Source: a virus
Length of the DNA: 28,227 nt
Virus record (IMG/VR): IMGVR_UViG_3300030380_000547
Span: 1-28,227 of that record
Direction: 5' to 3' (one strand)
Below, piece by piece: positions 1 through 8,264 of this stretch. A program made the translations under genes and the position numbers. The notes under the pieces are model-generated. The model was given only the letters and a program-made list of their open reading frames with translations, had not been told where the DNA came from and ran no database searches. Every line of letters begins with the position of its first letter. Position 1 is the first letter of the stretch.

Positions 1-318
1 AAAACAAAAGAAGTATTTAAGCCCGGAGCTGCTATTAAGCTCGGAGCGATACTAACAGAATACGACATGCAGGTAGCAAAAGATGCAGCCCAGTTAAGGA
101 CTGTTGCTACTAATAAGTTAATAGAACTCATGTCTGACCCAGATCCTAAAATACAAATACGTGCCATAGAACTTATAGGTAAGATTGCAGATGTAGGATT
201 GTTTGCTGAACGAACTGAAATAACGATTGGTACTAGAAGTACAGCAGATTTAGAAAAAGAATTATTTAAGTTAGTAGGTGATTATATAGATGTCGAAGCT
301 AAAGAAGTTACAGAATGA
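1..318 (+). CDS. terS: Terminase small subunit (5'-truncated)
   Basis: The reading frame is open from base 1, so the gene begins before the window; an internal ATG at 67 is unlikely to be the true start. The 105 visible residues are mostly helical, with a DPDPKIQIRAIELIGKIADV segment and a C-terminal LEKELFKLVGDYID helix, then an acidic tail. Small terminase subunits form a ring that recognises phage DNA and hands it to the large subunit, and their C-terminal part commonly contacts TerL. The strongest evidence is position: it overlaps the terL start by four bases (ATGA). The N-terminal DNA-binding region is outside the window. Sequence similarity alone would not settle this call, so it rests largely on context. 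Confidence 0.72.
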   Translation, partial: KTKEVFKPGAAIKLGAILTEYDMQVAKDAAQLRTVATNKLIELMSDPDPKIQIRAIELIGKIADVGLFAERTEITIGTRSTADLEKELFKLVGDYIDVEAKEVTE

Positions 319-1838
319 TAGAACAACAAGAGCGTGATAAGATTTTAAAAGCAATTCCTAATTTGCCAGTAGAGAAACAAGACACTGTAAAGAAGATTTT
401 AGAAGAACTTAACAAAAGAAAAACCAAAACAAAATCGCAAAATGGTTTTCTTGACTATGTAAAGCATATGTGGCCTGAGTTTATTAACGGCAGACATCAT
501 CGAATAATGGCAGAAGCTTTTGAAAGAGTTGCTAAAGGGGAGCTAAAAAGGTTAATTGTAAATATGCCACCCAGACATACTAAGTCTGAGTTCGCTAGTT
601 ATTTGCTACCTTCATGGTATCTAGGTAGATTCCCTAATAAAAAAGTCATTCAAACCTCACACACAGCAGAACTAGCTACAGACTTTGGTAGAAAAGTACG
701 AAACTTAGTGGATAACCCTATATATAAAGATGTTTTTCCTAATGTATCACTTCAGTCTGATTCAAAAGCCGCAGGTCGGTGGAATACTAGTCATGGAGGT
801 ACTTACTTTGCTATCGGGGTGGGGGGAGCTGTAACAGGTAAAGGTGCGGATTTGCTTATTATAGACGACCCTCATTCTGAGCAAGAAGCTGTTTTAGCAG
901 AAGTGAATCCTGATATATATGACAAAGTATATGAGTGGTATTCTTCTGGACCTAGGCAGCGTTTACAACCGGGGGGAGCAATTGTTATTGTGATGACCCG
1001 TTGGGGGAAAAGAGATTTAACAGCTCAAGTTGTAAAGGCTTCTGTTCAAAGAGGCGGAGAAGAATGGGAGGTTATAGAGTTTCCTGCAATTATGCCAAGT
1101 GGTCAACCACTTTGGCCTGAGTTTTGGGATTTAAAAGAATTAACTGCTCTAAAAGATGAACTACCTGCTCACAAATGGGCGGCTCAATATATGCAAGAGC
1201 CGACAGGTGCTGAAGGAGCAATGATTAAAAAAGAGTGGTGGAAAATATGGGAAGGAGATAGACCTCCTGTTTGTGATTATATTATCCAGTCTTGGGACAC
1301 TGCTTATTCAAGAAGCACACGTGCTGACTACTCAGCATGTGTTACATTAGGTATCTTTCGCCGGGACGATGATGATGACAATTCACGTGAAAATCAAATT
1401 ATTATATTAGATGCGTTTAAGGATAGACTCGAGTTTCCTGACTTAAAACAGAAAGCATTAGAACTTTATAGAGACTATGAACCGGATTGTTGTATCATAG
1501 AGGCTAAAGCAGCAGGTTCACCTCTAATTCACGAATTAAGGAGTATGGGTATTCCTATACAAGATTATACCCCAACCAGAGGAAATGACAAGATTACCAG
1601 AGTCAACGCCGTTACGGATTTTTTTGCTTCGGGAATGGTATGGTACCCACAAACTAGATGGGCAGAAGAAGTAGTGGAAGAGTTTGCTTCTTTCCCTGCG
1701 GGTGAACATGACGACTTAGTTGATGCAATGACACAAGCTCTTTTACGTTTTAGGCAAGGTGGGCTTGTACGTTTAGCGTCTGACGAACCCGATGACATTA
1801 CATATTTTAAAAGCCCAAAACGGGCTGGATATTACTAG
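315..1838 (+). CDS. terL: Terminase large subunit (packaging ATPase and nuclease)
   Basis: This is the motor that pumps DNA through the portal and cuts the concatemer. The 507 residues match the usual length. A Walker A-like loop NMPPRHTKS lies at residues 83-91, a Walker B segment LLIIDDP at about 180-186, and a coupling-type motif VMTRW at 226-230. The C-terminal RNase H-like nuclease shows the expected acidic residues: D328 in QSWDTA, E396 in CIIEAKA, and D466/D467 in HDDLVDA. A run of five aspartates (351-355) sits between nuclease strands, probably a surface loop. The gene is translationally coupled to terS through ATGA and is followed closely by the portal gene. All key residues are present, so it should be functional. 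Confidence 0.97.
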   Translation: MIEQQERDKILKAIPNLPVEKQDTVKKILEELNKRKTKTKSQNGFLDYVKHMWPEFINGRHHRIMAEAFERVAKGELKRLIVNMPPRHTKSEFASYLLPSWYLGRFPNKKVIQTSHTAELATDFGRKVRNLVDNPIYKDVFPNVSLQSDSKAAGRWNTSHGGTYFAIGVGGAVTGKGADLLIIDDPHSEQEAVLAEVNPDIYDKVYEWYSSGPRQRLQPGGAIVIVMTRWGKRDLTAQVVKASVQRGGEEWEVIEFPAIMPSGQPLWPEFWDLKELTALKDELPAHKWAAQYMQEPTGAEGAMIKKEWWKIWEGDRPPVCDYIIQSWDTAYSRSTRADYSACVTLGIFRRDDDDDNSRENQIIILDAFKDRLEFPDLKQKALELYRDYEPDCCIIEAKAAGSPLIHELRSMGIPIQDYTPTRGNDKITRVNAVTDFFASGMVWYPQTRWAEEVVEEFASFPAGEHDDLVDAMTQALLRFRQGGLVRLASDEPDDITYFKSPKRAGYY

Positions 1839-1846
1839 GATAAATC

Positions 1847-4369
1847 ATGGCTAAAAATAGTATAGAAAAAAGTTTGTATTCCGCACCAGAGGGTATGTCC
1901 ATGGAAGACGCTATGGAACCTGATGTGCAAATACAAATAGAAGACCCAGAGCAGGTAACACTAACCACAGATGATATGCAGATCATAATTGATCCTGATG
2001 CTGATGTAGGCACAGGTATAAAAGAATTTTCGGCAAACTTAGCTGAGTTCTTAGATGAAGAAGAATTAGTTGGGATATCTGAAGAATTATTAACTAATTT
2101 TGAAAGTGATAAAGGATCAAGAAAAGATTGGGAAAAGACTTATAGAGATGGTCTTAAATTACTCGGATTAAAAATTGAAGACAGGAGTGAACCTTGGACG
2201 GGAGCATGTGGTGTCTTTAACCCTATCTTATCAGAAGCAGTTGTCAGATTTCAAGCTGATGCAGTTATGGAGACTTTTCCTCCACAGGGACCAGTTAAAA
2301 CACAAATCATAGGGAAACTCACTAAAGATAAAGAAGAAGCTGCTAGGCGTGTCAAAGATGACATGAATTATCAACTTACTGTAAAGATGGCAGAGTATAG
2401 ACCTGAACACGAAAAGATGTTGTGGTCTTTAGCTTTAGCAGGAAGTGCATTTAAGAAAGTGTATTATGATCCTGCGTTAGAAAGACAAGTTTCTATATTT
2501 GTACCAGCAGAAGATTTTGTTATTTCATATGGTGCATCAGATTTAAAAACTTCTGAACGATATACACACATCATGCGTAAAAATGCAAATGATGTAAAAA
2601 AACTACAAGTGGCTGGTTTTTACAAAGACATAGAACTACCAGAACCAGAAGAAATAAGTTCAGATTATTCTGAAATACGTCCTGATATGGAAGAGGCTAG
2701 TGTTAATACAGATGATCGCTATATATTATTAGAAGCTCATGTTGATTTAATTATTGAAGGCGACCCATTAAAAAGTGAAGATGGTATAGCTGTTCCATAT
2801 GTAATAACTATTGAAAAATCTTCTGGAGAGATTTTATCTATTAGAAGAAACTGGGATTCCGAAGATAAAACGTATCAAAAACGTATGCACTTTGTTCATT
2901 ATATCTATATTCCCGGTTTTGGATTCTACGGATATGGGTTAATTCACTTAATTGGTGGCCATGCTAAGTCAGCAACCTCGCTTTTACGTCAATTAGTAGA
3001 TTCTGGTACGTTAAGTAACCTTCCGGGGGGCTTAAAAACAAGAGGTTTACGTATAAAAGGCGATGATACACCTATTTCTCCGGGAGAATTTAGAGATGTA
3101 GACGTACCGGGAGGTAAAATTAGTGAAAATATTACGTTTTTACCATATAAAGAGCCATCTCAAACGCTTTTAGCCCTTATGAATATGATTGTAGAGCAAG
3201 GAAGATCACTTGCAGCAGTCGCAGAGTTAAAAATATCTGATATTAATAAAGAAACTCCTGTTGGAACAACTTTAGCGTTGTTAGAACGTAGTTTAAAGGT
3301 TATGTCAGCGGTGCAAGCACGTATTCATGCGGCTATGAAGATAGAATTTCAGCTTTTAGCCTCAATAATTGGTGAATTTGCTCCAAAAAGCTATGAATAT
3401 ACGCCTAAATACAACGATTCTGAGGGCACATCTACTAGAGAAGATTACAAAATAGTAGAGGTTATACCCGTTTCTGACCCAAATGCGTCAACAATGTCGC
3501 AAAGAGTTGTGCAATATCAGGCAGTTTTACAGTTAGCTTCATCTGCTCCTCAGATGTATGACATGGCTCAACTACACAGACAAATGCTAGAAACTTTAGG
3601 TGTAAGGGCAGTAGAGAAGATACTTCCGTTGGATGATGACCAAAAACCGTTAAATCCAATAAGTGAAAATATGAACGCTATACAATTACGTCCTTTGAAA
3701 GCATTTATGTATCAAGACCACGAGGCACATATAAAAGTTCACATGAACGCTATGCAAGACCCTTTGATTCAACAAATGATAGGGCAAAATCCAAACGCAA
3801 AAGCAATAGCTTCTTCTTTACAGGCACATATTGCAGAACATTTAGCGTTTGCATATAGACAGAAGATAGAAGAGGCTATGGGTACTTCTTTACCACCTCC
3901 AGAAGAGGATTTACCAAAAGATATGGAAGTCGAATTATCTAAAGTTGCGGCAAAAGCTTCAGATATTGTGTTGGGTATGAGTAAACAACAAGTCGCAGCA
4001 CAACAAGCCCAACAAGCAAAACAAGATCCAATTGTACAAATGCAGCAAGCTGAACTTCAACTTAAACAAGCAGATGTTCAACTCAAACAAGAAGAACTCA
4101 AACGTAAGAAAAATAAAGATATTATGGATTCAGCAGCTAAAGCTGACCAGATTGAAGTTGAAAAACAGAGAATCGCTACTCAAGCTGAAACTGAAGGGGC
4201 AAGAATTGGTCTTGACGCAGCAAAAGCTAAAGATAAACAATCTGCCGATCAACAACTTGCAGGGTTAAAAATAGGTATGGATATAGCCAGAGATGCGGCA
4301 CAACGGCAAGCACAAGAATCTGTAGATAATACAAAACCAATCCCACCGGAAGGAACGCCAGATGCCTAG
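1847..4369 (+). CDS. Portal protein
   Basis: The portal forms the ring at one capsid vertex through which DNA enters and leaves and to which the neck binds. Evidence is the position immediately after terL, the large size (840 residues, close to P22-type portals) and an alpha/beta body including GACGVFNPILSEAVVRFQAD near residue 120. Roughly residues 710-830 are rich in Gln, Lys and Ala in a heptad-like pattern, predicted to form a long coiled coil resembling the C-terminal barrel of P22-type portals. The first 50 residues are acidic. An AGGA ribosome site precedes the ATG by six bases. The last bases overlap the next gene. The main uncertainty is the exact portal family. Confidence 0.88.
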   Translation: MAKNSIEKSLYSAPEGMSMEDAMEPDVQIQIEDPEQVTLTTDDMQIIIDPDADVGTGIKEFSANLAEFLDEEELVGISEELLTNFESDKGSRKDWEKTYRDGLKLLGLKIEDRSEPWTGACGVFNPILSEAVVRFQADAVMETFPPQGPVKTQIIGKLTKDKEEAARRVKDDMNYQLTVKMAEYRPEHEKMLWSLALAGSAFKKVYYDPALERQVSIFVPAEDFVISYGASDLKTSERYTHIMRKNANDVKKLQVAGFYKDIELPEPEEISSDYSEIRPDMEEASVNTDDRYILLEAHVDLIIEGDPLKSEDGIAVPYVITIEKSSGEILSIRRNWDSEDKTYQKRMHFVHYIYIPGFGFYGYGLIHLIGGHAKSATSLLRQLVDSGTLSNLPGGLKTRGLRIKGDDTPISPGEFRDVDVPGGKISENITFLPYKEPSQTLLALMNMIVEQGRSLAAVAELKISDINKETPVGTTLALLERSLKVMSAVQARIHAAMKIEFQLLASIIGEFAPKSYEYTPKYNDSEGTSTREDYKIVEVIPVSDPNASTMSQRVVQYQAVLQLASSAPQMYDMAQLHRQMLETLGVRAVEKILPLDDDQKPLNPISENMNAIQLRPLKAFMYQDHEAHIKVHMNAMQDPLIQQMIGQNPNAKAIASSLQAHIAEHLAFAYRQKIEEAMGTSLPPPEEDLPKDMEVELSKVAAKASDIVLGMSKQQVAAQQAQQAKQDPIVQMQQAELQLKQADVQLKQEELKRKKNKDIMDSAAKADQIEVEKQRIATQAETEGARIGLDAAKAKDKQSADQQLAGLKIGMDIARDAAQRQAQESVDNTKPIPPEGTPDA

Positions 4370-4562
4370 ATCGTTTGAAGAAATAATTATAGAAAAACTT
4401 AAAGAACATGTTAATAGTTATGCTGATGGATTAGCTTCCGGAGGTGCACAAAATTTCCCTGACTATCGGTTTCAGGTTGGGGTAATTCATGGATTGACTC
4501 TTGCTGAAAGAGACATTCTTGAAATAATTGAAACTGCGAAACAAACAGAGGATAGTACATGA
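4362..4562 (+). CDS. Small conserved phage protein of unknown function
   Basis: This 66-residue protein starts inside the end of the portal gene (8-base overlap) and ends in an ATGA overlap with the next gene, so it is embedded in the head operon. It has an amphipathic N-terminal helix (EEIIIEKLKEHVNSYADGL), a central Gly/Ala/Phe-containing turn, and a second helix ending LAERDILEIIETAKQ. There is no signal peptide, membrane segment or recognisable catalytic motif. I do not recognise a function. Position suggests a role in head assembly or portal function, but that is context only. Confidence 0.75.
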   Translation: MPRSFEEIIIEKLKEHVNSYADGLASGGAQNFPDYRFQVGVIHGLTLAERDILEIIETAKQTEDST

Positions 4563-4957
4563 ACACTAGAATAGGTGCGATAGATAAACAAAAAACGCAA
4601 AAACTAGCTGGAGAAATTGGAGAGTTAAAACTTCCACAACCGTCAGGATATAAGATTCTTATTACTTTACCAAAAATTGAAGATACTGTGGGAGATGCTG
4701 GAATTGTTTTAGCAGATTCTACAAAGAGAGCTGAAGAGATTGCTTCATGTTTAGGTTTTGTAGTAAAACTTGGTCCCCTTGCTTATAAAGATGAAGTTAA
4801 GTTTCCTGATGGACCTTGGTGTAAAGAAGGCGATTTTGTAATTATGAGAAATTACTCTGGTACTAGATTCAATATTCATAATGAAGAATTTAGATTAATA
4901 AACGATGACCAAATAGAAGCGGTCGTTGATGACCCTCGTGGATATACCCGTGCGTAA
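4559..4957 (+). CDS. GroES-like co-chaperonin (Cpn10 fold)
   Basis: This 132-residue protein aligns by eye to GroES over residues 30-125. GYKILITLP matches the first strand; a mobile-loop-like stretch follows with GIVL, where I49-V50-L51 equals the GroES tripeptide that binds GroEL; then GFVVKLGPLAYKD, EGDFVIM and a C-terminal strand pair ending NDDQIEAVVDD. An extra N-terminal tail of about 28 residues is absent from bacterial GroES. Phage co-chaperonins such as T4 gp31 replace host GroES to fold capsid protein, and placement among head genes fits that role. ATGA coupling joins it to the upstream gene. The fold call is fairly firm; partnership with host GroEL is inferred. No cpn60 gene is visible here. 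Confidence 0.85.
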   Translation: MNTRIGAIDKQKTQKLAGEIGELKLPQPSGYKILITLPKIEDTVGDAGIVLADSTKRAEEIASCLGFVVKLGPLAYKDEVKFPDGPWCKEGDFVIMRNYSGTRFNIHNEEFRLINDDQIEAVVDDPRGYTRA

Positions 4958-4967
4958 GGAGAATGAA

Positions 4968-5951
4968 ATGGAAAACCAAGAAGAAAAAGTTGAAGTAGAA
5001 GCAGTGGAACAGGAAGGGACTCCTGTAGAGACTGAACCAAAAAAAGAAGCTAAGAAGGAAGAATTAGAAATAGAAGTTGTAGATGATACTCCTGCAGAAG
5101 ATCGTGGGCGTAAGTCTATGAAAGTTCCTCCTAAAGAACCTTCTGAAGATGAAGTTAAAGAATATAACGCAAAAGTACAAAAACGAATAGATGAGATGAA
5201 ACGTGCTTGGCACGATGAACGCAGAGAAAAAGAAAAAGCATTTAGAGAACAACAAGAAGCTATTAACTACGCAAAACAAATTAAAGACGAAAATGAAAAA
5301 TTAAAACAAAAATTATCAGATGGTGAAAAAACCTTAATGGAGCAATCCAAACAAAAGGCAGAAACTTCTATTGCCATGGCTAAGAAAAATTTAGTTGCTG
5401 CACAAGAGACAGGGGATGCTGAAAAAATAACTCAAGCAATGGCAGATCTAACTCAACAAAACATTGAATTGGAAAATTGGAAGCGGTATGTACCTCAGTA
5501 CGATAAAACAGTTGAAAAAACTGCAGAAAAGACTTTACAAGAAGAAAAGAAAGAGTTACCGTTAAATCAACCTGTTCAAGAGCCAGCCCCACCAGATGAA
5601 AAAGCTATGGCTTGGTACAACAAAAACAAATGGTTTGGGGTTGATGATGAATTAACATCATTCGCTTATGGACTGCATACCAAACTGGTAAAGGACGGGA
5701 CTGATCCCCGTTCAGATGAATATTACGAGAGAATAGACTCTCGGCTGAGACAAGTATTTCCAGAGAAGTTCGATGAAGAACCTCAAAAGGAAACTACTAG
5801 CCAACAACAAAAAACGGTGGTAGCCCCGGCGACAAGAACGACTCCAAGTAAAAAGATTACTTTGACTAAAAGTCAGGTAGCTATTGCTAGGAAATTAGGC
5901 GTTCCCTTAGAAGTTTACGCTAAACAAGTTGCACTACAGGAGAAAAGATAA
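4968..5951 (+). CDS. Capsid scaffolding protein
   Basis: Scaffolding proteins guide coat assembly and leave before or during packaging. The 327-residue protein has a strongly acidic N-terminus (about residues 1-60), a charged, coiled-coil-like middle (about 75-190) rich in Glu, Lys and Gln, a more globular part near 215-275 (WYNKNKWFGVDDELTSFAYG), and a basic C-terminal helical segment with KSQVAIARKLGVPLEVYAKQ. In P22 a basic C-terminal helix-turn-helix binds coat, so a similar role is plausible. The start at 4968 is chosen because AAGGAG lies six bases upstream; an in-frame ATG 42 bases earlier lies inside the preceding gene. The position between portal and capsid supports the call; sequence identity to a named scaffold was not tested. 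Confidence 0.8.
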   Translation: MENQEEKVEVEAVEQEGTPVETEPKKEAKKEELEIEVVDDTPAEDRGRKSMKVPPKEPSEDEVKEYNAKVQKRIDEMKRAWHDERREKEKAFREQQEAINYAKQIKDENEKLKQKLSDGEKTLMEQSKQKAETSIAMAKKNLVAAQETGDAEKITQAMADLTQQNIELENWKRYVPQYDKTVEKTAEKTLQEEKKELPLNQPVQEPAPPDEKAMAWYNKNKWFGVDDELTSFAYGLHTKLVKDGTDPRSDEYYERIDSRLRQVFPEKFDEEPQKETTSQQQKTVVAPATRTTPSKKITLTKSQVAIARKLGVPLEVYAKQVALQEKR

Positions 5952-5952
5952 A

Positions 5953-6399
5953 ATGGGTAATCGTGTTGATCGAGAACTTCAAACGAGAGAAAAAGAATCT
6001 CGTGCTACGAGTTATACACCTCCACAACAACTACCTGACCCGAATCCTATGGACGGTTATAAATTCCGTTGGGTTAGAACAGCAATAAATGGACAGTCTG
6101 ATGTCCGTAATGTTTCTGTTCGCCGTAGGGAAGGTTGGGAACCTTGTAGAGCGGAGGATCATCCGGAGTTGGCTCTGTCTTTAGATGATTCATCTAAGCA
6201 GTCCGGTAACGTAGAGATAGGTGGTTTGATGTTATGTAAAGCACCTATTGAGATGACAGATAGTCGTCAAAAGTATTACGAGGATAAAGCCAATCAACAG
6301 CTTACTGCTGTTGAAAATAATTTTATGCGAGAGAATGATCCAAGGATGCCTTTATATGCAGATAAAAAGACAACTACGACATTCGGTAAAAGTAACTAA
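5953..6399 (+). CDS. Conserved hypothetical head-region protein
   Basis: The 148-residue protein starts at 5953, with AGGAG ten bases before the ATG inside the end of the scaffold gene; an in-frame ATG at 5929 would add eight residues inside that gene and lacks a good ribosome site. The N-terminus is charged and probably disordered (RELQTREKESRATSYTPPQQ), followed by a conserved-looking core DGYKFRWVRTAINGQSDVRN and RRREGWEPCRAEDHPE, and a helical C-terminus. I recall similar proteins beside capsid genes in marine phages, but no function. It could be a minor head component or assembly factor. Confidence 0.75.
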   Translation: MGNRVDRELQTREKESRATSYTPPQQLPDPNPMDGYKFRWVRTAINGQSDVRNVSVRRREGWEPCRAEDHPELALSLDDSSKQSGNVEIGGLMLCKAPIEMTDSRQKYYEDKANQQLTAVENNFMRENDPRMPLYADKKTTTTFGKSN

Positions 6400-6414
6400 T
6401 TTAGGAGATAAAAA

Positions 6415-7077
6415 ATGGCAGCTACTGCTTCCCCTTTTGGGTTAAAACCTACCAATATGATTGGTGGTGCACCCTACAATGGCGGTGCTATTAGACACTA
6501 TCATGTGAAAGCTAATAACTCTGCCGCTATTTTTAATGGCGACTTAGTTGTATTAAGTTCTGCTGGTTTACCAGCCGCCGTGTCCTCAACTCCCTCTGCT
6601 ATCAAAGATGCTCACGAAGGAGCTGCTGGTACCCCGGGAATTGTAGGAGTAATGGTTGGTGCTAGGTATATTGATAACAACGGAATTTTACAGTTCGATC
6701 AATTTTTACCAGCTAATGCTACAACTTCAGGATTTACAGAAATCAAAATAATGGTTAATGATGATCCAAGACAGTTGTATAAGATTCAAGGTAACGCAGC
6801 GTTGGGAACATTCAACAGCGGTACAGATGGATCTGGTTTTGCTGGTGCAGTTGGTAAAAACTGTTCTTTAGATTTCAGCACATCAGGTAGCACAAGCACG
6901 GGTAATTCAGGTGTATCACTTAAAATTGATACTAACGGTGGTACTTTAGCAGCAACTGCAACTCTCGGTATGAGAGTAATTGATGTTGTCGAAGGTACTG
7001 AAACCGATAACTTCCCTGAGTTTATTGTTAAATTTAATGTTGGCGTACATGCGTATGACAACTCATTAGGCGTATAA
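6415..7077 (+). CDS. Probable virion protein preceding the capsid gene
   Basis: The gene has a strong AGGAG site seven bases before its ATG and lies directly before the major capsid gene. The 220-residue product is rich in Gly, Ala, Ser and Thr with alternating hydrophobic residues typical of beta-structured virion proteins. It opens with ATASPFGLKPTNMIGGAPYN, has a probable beta-barrel body (GDLVVLSSAGLP, GIVGVMVGARYID), and ends with FIVKFNVGVHAYD. A decoration or head-stabilising protein is plausible from the good ribosome site and the neighbour, but I see no diagnostic motif. An alternative is a minor structural protein of the neck. Confidence 0.72.
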   Translation: MAATASPFGLKPTNMIGGAPYNGGAIRHYHVKANNSAAIFNGDLVVLSSAGLPAAVSSTPSAIKDAHEGAAGTPGIVGVMVGARYIDNNGILQFDQFLPANATTSGFTEIKIMVNDDPRQLYKIQGNAALGTFNSGTDGSGFAGAVGKNCSLDFSTSGSTSTGNSGVSLKIDTNGGTLAATATLGMRVIDVVEGTETDNFPEFIVKFNVGVHAYDNSLGV

Positions 7078-7089
7078 GGAGATTTTTAA

Positions 7090-8001
7090 ATGGCTATTTC
7101 AAGAGCACAACTACTAAAAGAACTCCTTCCCGGCTTAAATGCTTTATTTGGTTTAGAGTATGCCAAGTACGGTGAAGAGCATAAGGAGATCTACGAGCAG
7201 GAAAATTCTGAGCGTTCATTTGAAGAGGAAACAAAGCTATCTGGCTTTGGTGCGGCTCCAGTTAAAACTGAAGGTGCTTCTGTAGAATTTGATAATGCAC
7301 AAGAAGCGTTTACTGCTAGATATTCACACGAAACCATAGCTATGGGTTTTGCAGTAACTGAAGAAGCAATGGAAGATAATCTTTACGATAGTCTTTCTTC
7401 TCGTTACACAAAGGCTTTAGCAAGAGCGATGGCTTATACAAAACAAGTAAAAGCTGCAGCTACTTTAAATAATGGTTTTAATTCTAACTTTAAGGGTGGT
7501 GATGGTGTTTCGTTATTTAGCACAGCACACCCGTTAGTAAGTGGTGGTACAAACAGTAACCGTCCATCTACAGGGGCAGACTTGAATGAAACATCTTTAG
7601 AAGATGCAGTAATTCAAATTGCAGCTTGGGTAGATGAACGTGGTTTATTAATTGCATCACAACCAAGAAAGTTAATCATTCCTCCAGCACTACAATTCGT
7701 GGCAACACGTTTGTTAGAAACTCAAGGGCGAGTTGGCACTGCTGATAATGATCTTAATGCATTGGCTAATAATGGTTCTATACCTGAAGGTTATTCAATA
7801 AACCACTATTTAACTGATACAAACGCTTGGTTCTTAACAACAGATATACCTAACGGTCTTAAGCACTTTGTTCGTGCACCTATGGCTACATCTATGGATG
7901 GAGACTTCGATACAGGTAACGTACGATACAAAGCTCGTGAGAGATATTCCTTTGGATTTTCTGATCCATTGGGAATGTTTGGATCGCCCGGTTCATCTTA
8001 A
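7090..8001 (+). CDS. Major capsid protein (HK97 fold, Mu gpT-like)
   Basis: This 303-residue protein is the best candidate for the shell-forming subunit. It has a helical, charged N-terminal arm (residues 1-50, EEHKEIYEQENSERSFEEE), then ARYSHETIAMGFAVTEEAMEDN (77-97), a central ALARAMAYTKQVKAAATLNNGF region, the turn LFSTAHPLVSGG (142-153), a helix DLNETSLEDAVIQIAAWVDERG, and RKLIIPPALQFVATRLL (193-209). This pattern resembles Mu major head subunit/HK97-type capsids. AAGGAG precedes the ATG by eight bases, one of the strongest ribosome sites here, consistent with high expression. A strong terminator follows the stop codon. No capsid maturation protease gene is visible in the window. Confidence 0.9.
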   Translation: MAISRAQLLKELLPGLNALFGLEYAKYGEEHKEIYEQENSERSFEEETKLSGFGAAPVKTEGASVEFDNAQEAFTARYSHETIAMGFAVTEEAMEDNLYDSLSSRYTKALARAMAYTKQVKAAATLNNGFNSNFKGGDGVSLFSTAHPLVSGGTNSNRPSTGADLNETSLEDAVIQIAAWVDERGLLIASQPRKLIIPPALQFVATRLLETQGRVGTADNDLNALANNGSIPEGYSINHYLTDTNAWFLTTDIPNGLKHFVRAPMATSMDGDFDTGNVRYKARERYSFGFSDPLGMFGSPGSS

Positions 8002-8003
8002 TT

Positions 8004-8035
8004 GAGTGGGGGCTACGTGCCCCCTCCTCATTTTT
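8004..8035 (+). terminator. Intrinsic terminator after the capsid gene
   Basis: A GC-rich hairpin begins three bases after the capsid stop. GGGGGC (8008-8013) pairs with GCCCCC (8019-8024) around a five-base loop, and GAG (8004-8006) can extend the stem with CTC (8027-8029) across a small bulge. TTTTT follows at 8031-8035. This is the only convincing rho-independent terminator I found in the window, and it separates the head genes from the small-protein module. Partial read-through is likely, since downstream genes remain co-directional. Confidence 0.85.
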
Positions 8036-8045
8036 GGAGACATAA

Positions 8046-8198
8046 ATGGATATAATTATAAAATTTTTAGATGCTTGGACAAAACAAGCAACTGACGCAA
8101 CAAAAAGTGTCATAGATAATAATGCTGCTATGGCAAAAAAAATGGTAGAGTATTCTGAAAGACCTTATACTTGGATTAAAGAAACCATTAAAAAATAA
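8046..8198 (+). CDS. 50-residue hypothetical protein
   Basis: A short frame starts at an ATG six bases after GGAG (8036-8039) and runs to TAA. The product (MDIIIKFLDAWTKQATDATK at its start) is a predicted amphipathic helical peptide, net basic at the C-terminus (YTWIKETIKK), without a clear membrane segment. The good ribosome site and its place in an otherwise unfilled gap between capsid terminator and next gene support real coding. It has no recognisable family. It might be a minor virion or regulatory peptide. Confidence 0.6.
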   Translation: MDIIIKFLDAWTKQATDATKSVIDNNAAMAKKMVEYSERPYTWIKETIKK

Positions 8199-8207
8199 CT
8201 AGGGTTA

Positions 8208-8264
8208 ATTAGTCATACATACTGACCTAGCAGACATATTAGAGATTGTATGACGAGTGCTAAT
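8208..8264. promoter_or_regulatory. Inverted repeat in an intergenic leader
   Basis: In the 80-base gap between small genes, GTCATACA (8212-8219) is exactly mirrored by TGTATGAC (8247-8254). ATTAG (8208-8212) and CTAAT (8260-8264) can extend the pairing across a bulge on one side. This could be an RNA hairpin in the leader of the next gene, an operator or part of a phage promoter. I could not assign convincing -35/-10 boxes. The GGAG ribosome site of the next gene (8269-8272) lies outside the stem. Confidence 0.45.

Noticed and set aside
1350-1382. Aspartate run in TerL as a possible frameshift or error
   Set aside because: The frame continues into intact nuclease motifs; the run most likely is an acidic surface loop.
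4032-4268. 78-codon +1-frame ORF within the portal's C-terminal coiled coil
   Set aside because: A Lys/Leu/Asn-rich product typical of a shifted Gln/Lys-rich sequence; no ribosome site, and the portal frame continues intact, so no frameshift is needed.
4926-4967. Longer N-terminus for the scaffold gene
   Set aside because: The earlier ATG lies within the co-chaperonin gene without a ribosome site; AAGGAG sits properly before ATG 4968.
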